A stretch of 64,000 bases of DNA from assembly GCA_029204045.2 (NCBI GenBank), contig CM055075.1:23471601-23535600 (forward strand), written 5' to 3'. The notes under the pieces were generated by a model. The model did not search any database. It saw only the letters and a list, made by a program, of their open reading frames with translations, and was not told where the DNA came from. This document shows positions 24,286 to 33,473 of the stretch, piece after piece. The number at the start of each line of letters is the position of its first letter. The first letter of the stretch is position 1. Made by a program: the position numbers and the translations under genes. This stretch comes from Tillandsia leiboldiana (taxonomy: Eukaryota; Streptophyta; Magnoliopsida; Poales; Bromeliaceae).

Positions 24286-26755
24286 TTAAGTACAAACCCC
24301 ACTAATCAATTCGGGAAAACATTCTCTCATCTTTGATTCCAGTTCCCAAGTCGCCTCGCGCTCTTCGTGGTTGCTCCACTGGACCTTTACATAGGGGATT
24401 GTTCGTTTGCGCAACTTCTTGTCCTCTCTCGCCAAAATCCGCACCGGCGTCTCCTCGATGCTTAAATCCTTTTGCAACTCGATGGTGGAGGCATCCAAGG
24501 CATGAGAGGGATCAGCTAGGTTCTTCCGGAGCATTGAGACATGGAACACGTTATGGACTCGTTCGAGGTTCGGCGGCAGGGCTAATCGGTACGCCCCCGG
24601 TCCTACGCGTTCTAGGATCTCGAACGGTCCTACGTACCTCGGGCTTAACTTTCCCTTTATGCCGAAGCGTCGGTTCCCCTTAGAGGGCGAAACTCGGAGT
24701 AACGCATGCTCACCCACCATGAACTCTAAGTCTCGGCGTCTATTGTCCGCGTAGCTTTTCTGTCTGCTCTGGGCGGTCAGTAGCCTTTGTCTAATCAATC
24801 GCACCTTTGCTTCGGTCTCCTCCACCAAATCCAGGCCCAGAAACTTACGCTCACCCAAGTCGTCCCAGCATATTGGAGACCGACAGCGGCGCCCGTACAG
24901 GGCCTCGTATGGTGCCATCTGAATGCTGGCCTGGTAACTGTTATTATAGGCAAATTCCACTAGGGGCAAACACCGTGCCCACCCTTCGCCCAAGTCCAAA
25001 ATGCATGCTCGAAGCATGTCCTCCACAATTTGTATCACCCGCTCTGATTGTCCATCGGTCTGCGGGTGAAAAGCCGTACTGAAGTGCAACTTGGTTCCCA
25101 TTGCTCGCTGCAGGCTCTGCCAAAAGTTTGACACAAATCGCGTGTCCCTGTCCGACGTGATGGATGTCGGCACCCCATGCAACCTTACTATCTCGTTGAT
25201 GTAGGTTTGTGCCAGTCGTTCCCGCGTCCACGTCGTGTGTATGGGCAGAAAGTGGGCCGATTTCGTCAGACGGTCCACAATCACCCATATTGCATCGTGT
25301 CCCTGTGACGATCTCGGGAACCCGGTCACAAAATCCATGGTAATCATGTCCCACTTCCACTCGGGCACCGGTAAGGGTTGCAATTTTCCTGCCGGACGCT
25401 GGTGCTCGGCCTTCACCCGTTGGCACACCAGGCAGTGTGCCACAAACCGAGTCACGTCTCCCTTCATTTTGGGCCACCAGAAGGTCTGTTTGATGTCCTT
25501 GTACATCTTCGTTCCCCCGGGGTGCTCTGCATATGGAGCAGTATCCGCCTCCCGCAGGATTTCCTCTTTGAGTTCCGGTAGATCCGGCATGCAGATTCGT
25601 CCCCGAAATCGTATCGTGCCGTCGGAGTTTACTGTGAAATCACCTTCTTGGTCGGCAGTTACTCTACTTCGCACCAGCTGGAGTTGGTCATCAGTCGACT
25701 GCCCCTCGAGGATTCTGTCAAGCAAGGTAGGTCTGACCACCAGTGTCAGAAGTTGTGCGACTGTACCCGCCGGCACTACTTCTAGTCTTAATCGCGAAAA
25801 TTCCGCAATCAGACTATCTTGCTGGGTGATGGCACTTACCCCTGCCTCCTCGGCTTGCCCCTTGCGGCTCAGGGCGTCGGCCACCACGTTTGCCTTTCCC
25901 GGGTGGTAGTGGATCGTTAAATCGTAATCCTTCAGTAGCTCGAGCCACCGTCTTTGTCGCAAATTTAACTCCTTTTGGGTGAAAAGGTACTTAAGACTTT
26001 TATGATCTGAGTACACATTGGAGTGTGCCCCATACAGGTAGTGTCTCCAAAGCTTGAGGACGAACACAACCGCTGCGAGTTCCAAATCGTGCAGGGGTAG
26101 TTTCGCTCGTATTCCTTGAGCTGCCTTGACGCATAGGCTATAACCTTTCCCCGTTGCATGAGTACTCCACCCAGTCCGTTTCGCGACGCATCGCAATACA
26201 CTTCATAATCCTCCCCTGGTTCTGGCAGGGTGAGAATCGGGGCTCGCGTCAATCTATCCTTGAGCTCCTCGAAGCTCCTCTGACATTTGTCCGTCCAGAT
26301 GAACTTTTCCCCCTTTCTAATCAAACGGTTTAAGGGGGTGGCTATCTTGGAGAAACCCTCCACGAAGCGCCAGTAGTACCCGGCTAATCCCCGGAAGCTT
26401 CGAATCTCCGTCACCGTCGTCGGTTGGGGCCAGTCCGTCACCGAATCTATCTTTTTTGGATCGACTGCGACTCCAGCCGCCGAGATTACGTGCCCCAAGA
26501 AGTCGACCTCACGGAGCCAAAACTCACACTTTTTGAGTTTGGCGTAGAGTTTCTGTTCCCGTAGGGTCTGGAGGACTGTGCGCAGATGTTCTTCGTGTTC
26601 CTCGTCTCTACGGGAGTAGATGAGGATATCGTCGATGAAGACCACCACGAATAAGTCCAGGAAGGGTTTGAATACCCTGTTCATCATGTCCATGAACACC
26701 GCCGGGGCATTTGTGAGCCCGAACGGCATTATTGTAAATTCGTAATGGCCGTAGC
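24286..26755 (-). CDS. pol: Gypsy A pol: RT palm/thumb, RNase H, integrase, chromodomain
   Basis: Two long reading frames, 26729-25965 and 26196-24286, overlap across one frameshift near 26100, where one C of a run seems missing. The first has the RT active site FIDDIL after MPFGLTNAPAVFM. The second has the RNase H region DHKSLKYLFTQ, an integrase zinc region (H225, H254, C255, C258 of the 636-codon frame) and the DDE triad: D288 in TMDFVTG, D349 in ITSDRDT and E385 in DGQSERV. It ends with a chromodomain-like tail VKVQWSNHEEREATWE. The first zinc histidine expected in LREAH is Asp here. The RT N-terminus lies at 38397-38860, beyond Copia B. Confidence 0.9.
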
Positions 26756-28116
26756 TGTTGGGTTATATGAAATATAGATCTAAATAGGGGAAAAAACACC
26801 TAGAGGGGGGTGAATAGGTGTAAACAATAAACACTCAAAAAATCATTGCGCAATAAAACCCAATGCGGAAATAAAAATGAACACGCAAGATTTTTACGTG
26901 GAAAAACTCCAAACCGGAGTAAAAAACCACGGGACCGATAACACGGTGAAATCCACTAGAATTGACACACGTACAAGGTGATTTCACGTACTCACAGACG
27001 ACTCAACCTTTTACCATACGCTCCTAGTTGATCTTCTCCGCTCGTTCCGCAACGCGTCTCGAATCCACGATCTGCGTCCAACGCCGAATCCACGGCGTCC
27101 AACGTCGAGTCCACGACGTCCGACCGAATCCACGGTCTTCACCCAGTAGCACGCTTTGAATCCACGAACGTACCTCGCTCCGAATCCACGAGAGCGGTTG
27201 CACCTTGAATCCACAAGGCCACGCGAGTCCACGCGCCGATTTTGGGGAAATCGTTGTTTTTGGGTGGTGATGATCCGCCGAATACTTAGATCAAAGATAG
27301 ATAGGAAATACCATCTAAGTATTCATTAGTTTGATTCAACTCAAGATGTGAGTATGAAAACCTAGAATCAAACTAATCAATATAGATGAAGAAACATAGA
27401 GTAATATCTAATGATTCCCTTTCTTCTCTATATGTGGATCTTAGGCCGTATAAGATGATCTTTGAATAAGACGGCTATTTTTCTTCTTATCGGCCTTTTT
27501 GGATTAACCCTAGAAAAAGAATCATAGGGTCTATTTATAGGTTAGAAACCCTAGGAAGGAGATAAGAATCAAAAACCTACCATTTCTGGAATTTTTACGG
27601 ACGGCGATCCGGATCGGATTTCTGCGATCCGGATTGCAGTAGCAAGAAAGACGGTTTCCAAAAAAACGATGGTTCGGGATCCGGATCGAGATGGCTGATC
27701 CGGATCGTTCATACAGTTTCACCAAACATCAACGTTCGGGATCCGGATTGCAAATCCTGATCCGGATCGTGCAAGTAAAAAGGTAAAACTAGTGTTCGGG
27801 ATCCGGATCATGGGATGCTGCGATCCGGATTGAACCAGTGTATGAACGAACACCCTTCGGGATCCGGATTGGAATGTCTGATCCGGATCCTGAACATGTC
27901 CCATGTCCAGTTTTTGATTTTTATGCAATGAAAAATTCTTCCAGGTGTTTCTACACTACAAGAAGTATTCGGATCACCAAAAATCTTTAGTTAAACATAC
28001 CTGATCCTTTTGAATTCTTCTTTCTTGAGATTGACTTAAATGATCCAACCTTCTTCACCTTCAATCTTCAAGACTTGAACCTATCACGAAATTACGCAAA
28101 CACAAATTCCGTAACA
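26756..28116 (-). repeat. Copia B 3' LTR
   Basis: 1361 bp, TGTTGGG to CCGTAACA. Hairpin array at 27053-27235, TATA box at 27532-27540 (minus strand CTATAAATA), GATCCGGATC cluster at about 27605-27890. The polypurine tract (minus strand GCCAAAGGGGGAGAT) follows at 28117-28131. Confidence 0.92.
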
Positions 28117-28838
28117 ATCTCCCCCTTTGGCGGTTTCGTGACAAAACACAGATCCACTAAAGAAAATTCAAAAAGATATTTTTGTTGCTATCACCATACA
28201 ACAAAAATTTACAATGGAGATCCAAAAATTTTAAAAACATGAGATAAACTCCTAAAATAGACTCTAGACTTAGACATCTGTACTCTCTGCACAAAGAAAT
28301 CATTCTTGACAAAACGAATCGTTAGATACCTCAAGAATTGAAACATACACTAACAAGTACAGAGATAGAGTTTATCTGATCATCATGACATTTGAGAATT
28401 CAGATATGTAAGAGAATCATAGTCAAAAACTAACATATCTTCTATGCATTCAAAAACCAAATGCCACAAAGTGTCAGTCCAACATCAACTTGTTAGTCAT
28501 ATTACATGCCCAAATAGTTAGTCGAATAGTTAGTAGAGACATGCAACAAATCACAAGATAAGAAACCAAAGTTGAAGTTGAAGTGATACTTACCTTGATG
28601 TGTGATGTTCACACATTCACACAGTTTTCACATCATCATTGTTCAAGTTCTCTCTAAACTCTCTTCCCCTTTTTGTCAGAAACTAAGCCAAAATTACAAA
28701 AATTTAAGGAGAGTTAAAAAATTTCAAAAATGTTAGTAAATGTAAGAACTAGAACTAAGAATAAGTCCTAAAAACTGAACTAAAATCTAAAAAGATAAAA
28801 GCTTGCACAAAACTGCACAAAAATTGTTAGAGCCCAAC
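28117..28838 (-). other. Non-coding stretch between Copia B LTR and ORF3
   Basis: A/T-rich, with the polypurine tract next to the LTR and a second CCCCTTTTTGTCAG run near 28665-28680. No ORF or strong repeat is visible. It corresponds to the 3' untranslated part of the element transcript. Confidence 0.6.
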
Positions 28839-30268
28839 TTAGTTATCGGAGTCTGAATCCTCAGACGCACTATATCCCATCTTAGCGAACATGTTCTTGA
28901 TCAATTTCCTCATCGAATTTACTTTCTTGGTCAAAGTAATTTGGGATGCCGTTATGATCTCGAGTTCTCCAGACATTCGCCTTTGTTCTATGGTTATCCG
29001 CTCTTGCTCAGAAGATAGGCGCTGTTGTTGCTTGAAAATCAAAGTTACTGATGCGTCATCATCTGCGCCAGGTGCTTGTTGAGACGGTGAGGCCGAGGTG
29101 CCGACACAAGGTTTCTTTCCAGTGGACGGTGTCGGAGTAACATGTGGTAATTTGTGAAGTGACTTCACAATCGTAGACTCATCTATCATCCCCCAGCAGT
29201 GTTGATAAGATGTCGAGCTTGTATCAATGTCAAACTTTTGTAAGATCCTCATGATGATTAAAGGAAACGGAAGTCGCTCAGAAGGATGAGGATGCACAAT
29301 ATATCTTGACATTCTATTCCAAATTATGTAGGGGATATTCATGTTCAATCCTACAGCCTCAGAGGGATGACCTATGAGATATAAGAACAGCAGTCTCTCC
29401 CATCTCACGACCTTAGTCTGCATGTTAGGTAGAATGTTGTAACACGTGATGAAATTTAGAAATCGGTACTCCAGTCGAAGATGTTTGGATTTTACACTTT
29501 TACCATCAGCTGATTTCGTTCCTTCCAAACAAATTTTATCTAACACTGTTTGCCACAAGGCACTCGTCAAACTTCTTCCTTTCAAAAAGTTGAGCCCCGA
29601 TGTGTTGGATTCCATTCCAAGGACTTCGCCAATTAGCTGCGGAGTGATTTTAAGTTTCATCCCTTGGATATTTGTATAGAAATGCATTGATCCATGTTCA
29701 TCTTCTTGAAGATGTCTTGCATTCGTGTAAAAGGTTCTTACACGATACAAACAATACCCAAGTAGTTCGGGGAATCGGCAGACTTGGATGAGATTAGCTT
29801 GCTCAATCAAGGTTCCAAACTCTTGTGAGTGATTTCGGAGAGCTTCAGTGTTGACATGACGTTCACCGATGCATTCACGATGTTCAAACGCTCGAAGGCG
29901 ATCCATGCCGACGAACACTCCTTCCACGCGAGGCGGGGAGTCAGGAACTATCGGTGTGTTAATATTAGCGTCTCGTCGTAGTCCAAAACGTCTAGTTACT
30001 CGTTTTCTTTTCACAGAGATGGTTGGATTAGCCATAGGCGCTTTTCCTGTGTCCATGGGTCCCTTTCCTTTTGATTCATCGGAAGCTTTTCCTTTTGAAC
30101 CATCAGACGCCTTTTGTTCAGGCAATGAGTCATCATCATCTGTCAATTAGTCCAATCTACCTCTTGACAGTCTGCTTCCACTTCTGTGTCGCTGATCAGA
30201 AGAAACTCACCTTTTTGTTGTGTTTTCTTAGCTCTCTTTAATTTGTTTGTGGCCCGAGTGTGCACCAT
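28839..30268 (-). CDS. Copia B ORF3: envelope-position protein resembling plant transposon-protein/Athila ORF1 family
   Basis: It lies between pol and the 3' LTR on the pol strand, where Sireviruses such as SIRE1 carry an env-like gene. From 30146 it reads 435 codons to 28839. The likely start is MVHTR at 30268 in another frame, so one frameshift near 30146-30150 separates them. Visible features are a Lys/Ser-rich head with basic KRKRVTRRFGLRR, a central globular domain (FYTN, LRLEYRFLNFITCYNILPN, WERLLFLYLIGHP, RLPFPLIIMRIL), a coiled coil (FKQQQRLSSEQERITIEQRR) and an acidic tail SEDSDSDN. The central motifs recall the 'putative plant transposon protein' domain. I see no clear transmembrane segment in the main body, so an envelope role is not supported. 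Confidence 0.65.
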
Positions 30269-30329
30269 AGTGACCAACAAAAGGATGATCCATGAGAATC
30301 CCATTGATCCAAGTGCCTTAAGAAGATTG

Positions 30330-30336
30330 AAATCCT
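30330..30336 (-). other. Candidate 3' splice site upstream of ORF3
   Basis: On the minus strand a pyrimidine-biased GTTGGTCTTCACAG ends at 30335 and is followed by GATTTCAATC, with TTAAC-like branch sequences some 40 bases upstream. It sits 67 bases before the MVHTR start. A spliced subgenomic RNA is one way to express an env-position ORF. This is inference only. Confidence 0.3.
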
Positions 30337-31883
30337 GTGAAGACCAACTCAAGAACACATGAAAATATTGTTAATTTTCAAAAATTAGAAGAATTGTACC
30401 CAAACAATCACAATCATGTAGAGAGACTAAGAATCAAATTAGTTTTGCAAAAGGAATTTTAAAAATAGATCAATTGCATGTTTTTCAAAAATTCCTATTA
30501 TATGCCCTAAAACAGAATTTTTAGAAATCGAAGCCCAAAACTTTGTTAATCAGGAGAATACCTAGCATATAATCAAAACTAATCTACCCAGAGTTCTTAT
30601 TTCAAAAGAGATTTGACCAAAAACCATTCACAAACGAAAAAGATAGAAAAATCTCATCACGTTTTGAAGAAAATAGAGAAAACCTGTGGAAAACGAGATT
30701 TTGATCAATAAAACTTAATTGGATTCGAAGAACTTGGGTTAGGAAAGCTCCAAGGTGCAATGATTCTAGAGAGATAGGCTATAGAGACTTGAGAACAAAA
30801 GATTAAGGTAAAAGAAATCCAAACCCTTTCGTTCTATTAAAAACCCTAGCCGTGATCCGGATCGGATCGAGATTTCGATCCGGATCGGCTAGCCGCAGGA
30901 AGAAGCCTGCGTTCGGGATCCGGATCATTTAACCCGATCCGGATCAGCTGCAACTTTTTCTTCAGAAAAATTTAGAAAAAATTCATAAAATCCAGAAAAA
31001 GTTTGTAAGCATTTTAGCACATCAACTTTAAACAAAAATCATCGTTTCATGTCAAGAGAAATAAATTATGTTAACTCTATCAATAACATTCAAATAATGA
31101 CATGACAATTTATAGAAATTAAAACTTTTAAAGTTGATCAAGTTCAAACACATCCATCATGATCTTATAAGTACGGCGTTTATCAAATCATTAAAATGGT
31201 AAAGAAAATGAATTACCAAGATCAATAGAGGTTTGAAATCCCAAATAAATTATATAATGTATCTAGACAATCTGTTGAAGAGAGTGGCTCTTTGAGCATC
31301 TTTCTTTAAAAAACCCACCTTATACCAACCTTGAAATTTTACGGAGTCAAGTATTTCAATCATGCATTTTATTTAATCAAAAAATTACAAACCCATGCTT
31401 GGTATACATGTGGTAGCTGCACACAGTACTCGGACGACCGAGGTGGTAGCTCTTTCCTCCATGTGGTGGTAGTTTTCACACTCCTCATTGGGATGTAACT
31501 CTTTCCACATCTTTTGAGCATTTTACTTTTCTTTGACTCCCCCTCAATTGGCTATCAATTAATTTAAAATATAAAGTATTCAACCAAGGATTGATCTCGA
31601 ATTCATACTCAACTAAATAGTCAAATAAGATAACAACAATACCAAGAGATCATTGAGAGAGAAATTGACTTTGATCAACTAAAAATGGTTTAATTTAAAT
31701 AAATGATCAATGCATCAACTGAAATATTATGATATCCAAAGCATAATAGATTTCTAATTATATGAAAGGATGCAAGTAAAGTCAATAATACACATGCTCA
31801 ATTAATGTACTATGTATAAACATAGATAAAGAATAAAAACACAAAAACAAAACCTAACCTAAGCAAAAGTTTCAAAAGGAAGT
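30337..31883 (-). other. Copia B spacer between pol and ORF3, with promoter-like module and conserved block
   Basis: No gene. Two features stand out. At 30854-30945 are four perfect GATCCGGATC palindromes like those of the LTR promoter, followed on the minus strand by CTAGGGTTTTTAATAGAAC (30834-30849) and a pyrimidine-rich leader. At 31270-31515 is the block shared with Copia A (3155-3405), with GTGGTAGC repeats and CGGACGACCG. The remainder is A/T-rich. Confidence 0.6.
30834..30945 (-). promoter_or_regulatory. Putative internal promoter module of Copia B
   Basis: Perfect GATCCGGATC copies at 30854-30863, 30877-30886, 30917-30926 and 30936-30945 precede a TAGGGTTT element and a weak TATA-like TTTTTAATAG on the minus strand. 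The LTR promoters show the same parts in the same order, though there the TATA box is canonical and about 65 bp from the nearest palindrome. It would drive transcription into ORF3, 570 bp away. Confidence 0.4.
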
Positions 31884-33473
31884 TTATTTCAAGGAAAGCA
31901 TTCCAATTGCTTTACGCAAATGAATAAAACGTTTTTGATCCAAAGGTTTTGTTAAGATGTCAGCTAATTGATCTTCAGTTGAAATATATGAAAGTTGAAG
32001 AGTATTTGATTCAACTAGCTCTCTAAGAAAATGATATCTAAGTTCAATGTGTTTTGTTCTAGAGTGCAACACAGGGTTTTTGGAAATGTTTATAGCACTA
32101 GTGTTGTCACAAAGAATTGTTACCGAAGTTGCTGAAATCCGGAAGTCGCTCAACACACTTTTCATCCAAATGAGTTGGGTTGAACAACTACCCGCTGAAA
32201 TGTATTCCGCTTCGGCAGTCGAGAGTGCTATGCAATTCTGCTTTTTACTGTGCCATGCAACAAGGCAATGGCCAAGATAGAAGCATGCACCACTCGTGCT
32301 TTTCCGATCATCCACTGACCCTGTCCAATCGGCATCTGAGTATCCAACAATATCCAAACTAGTTCCCATAGGATACCAAATTCCGAAATTAATTGATCCT
32401 TTGATGTACCGGATGATCCTTTTCACCGCTTTCAGGTGAACCTCATTTGGTGCTGATTGATATCTCGCGCAAATCCCAACACTAAAGGATATATCCGGGC
32501 GACTAGCCGTGAGGTAAAGTAGACTTCCAATCATACTTAGATACAGTTTCTCGTCTGCATTCTCACTATGTGATTCACTTCCAAGTCCCTTGTGGCTAGT
32601 TCCCATTGGAGTCGGAAAATCCTTCGAATTGTCTAAGTCAAACTTTTTAACCAACTCCATTGCATACTTGGATTGACACAAGTGAATACCTTCATCATTT
32701 TGTTTAATTTGCAATCCAAGAAAATAAGTCAATTCGCCCATCATGGACATCTCAAATTCGCTTTCCATGGTCTCCGCGAATTTAGAAGCATCATTATCTC
32801 TTGTTGCGCCAAATACAATGTCATCGACATATATTTGTGCTACAATGAAATTGTTTTGATAATGCTTCACAAAGAGAGTCCTGTCAGCTCCCCCTCGAGT
32901 ATAGCCCTTCTCCAAAAGGTGCTTTGTCAACCTTTCGTACCATGCTCGCGGTGCTTGTTTCAGACCGTAAAGAGCCTTTTTCAAACGAAAAACATGATTA
33001 GGTTGTTTATGGTCTACAAAACCTTTCGGTTGAGCCACATAAACTTCCTCATTTAGAAACCCATTTAGAAACGCGCTATTAACGTCCATTTGAAATAATT
33101 TGATTTTAAAATGACAAGCAATAGCAAATAGTATACGAATGGACTCGAGTCTAGCTACAGGGGCGTAAGTTTCATCAAAGTCTATACCTTCTACTTGAGA
33201 GTAGCCTTGAGCAACTAATCGTGCCTTGTTCCTGATGATAGTACCATCCTCATTTTTCTTATTCTTGAAAATCCATTTGGTACCTATCACATTGTGTTGC
33301 TGTGGAGGCTTCGTTAATTTCCAGACTTTGTTTCGCTCAAATTGATGGAGCTCTTCCTGCATTGCTTTAATCCAGTAGTCATCCTGAAGAGCTTCATCTA
33401 TGTTCTTTGGTTCGATTAAAGATACGTAGCAAGCGAATCCACAAACCAACTGCCTCCGAGTTCTAACTCCTTC
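31884..33473 (-). CDS. pol: Copia B pol part 2: reverse transcriptase and RNase H
   Basis: This is the C-terminal part of the copia polyprotein, which copies element RNA into DNA. It is separated from the upstream part by one TAA (33474-33476) in the stretch between GDP and EGVRTRRQL; a single-base change from Ser TCA would create it. In the 521-codon frame that ends at 31884 I see WIFKNKKNEDGTI, the first RT aspartate in QMDVNSAFL (D122), the active site YVDD (207-210), and RNase H motifs YSDADWTG, STAEAEYIS and LCDNTSAI. It ends DILTKPLDQKRFIHLRKAIGM, the usual copia C-terminus. Confidence 0.92.
   Translation of the reverse strand, partial: EGVRTRRQLVCGFACYVSLIEPKNIDEALQDDYWIKAMQEELHQFERNKVWKLTKPPQQHNVIGTKWIFKNKKNEDGTIIRNKARLVAQGYSQVEGIDFDETYAPVARLESIRILFAIACHFKIKLFQMDVNSAFLNGFLNEEVYVAQPKGFVDHKQPNHVFRLKKALYGLKQAPRAWYERLTKHLLEKGYTRGGADRTLFVKHYQNNFIVAQIYVDDIVFGATRDNDASKFAETMESEFEMSMMGELTYFLGLQIKQNDEGIHLCQSKYAMELVKKFDLDNSKDFPTPMGTSHKGLGSESHSENADEKLYLSMIGSLLYLTASRPDISFSVGICARYQSAPNEVHLKAVKRIIRYIKGSINFGIWYPMGTSLDIVGYSDADWTGSVDDRKSTSGACFYLGHCLVAWHSKKQNCIALSTAEAEYISAGSCSTQLIWMKSVLSDFRISATSVTILCDNTSAINISKNPVLHSRTKHIELRYHFLRELVESNTLQLSYISTEDQLADILTKPLDQKRFIHLRKAIGMLSLK

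Noticed and set aside
32047..33056. Plus-strand ORFs inside Copia B pol and gag (e.g. 32673-33056, 35827-36135)
   Set aside because: Antisense shadows of the copia RT and Gag frames with no recognisable content.
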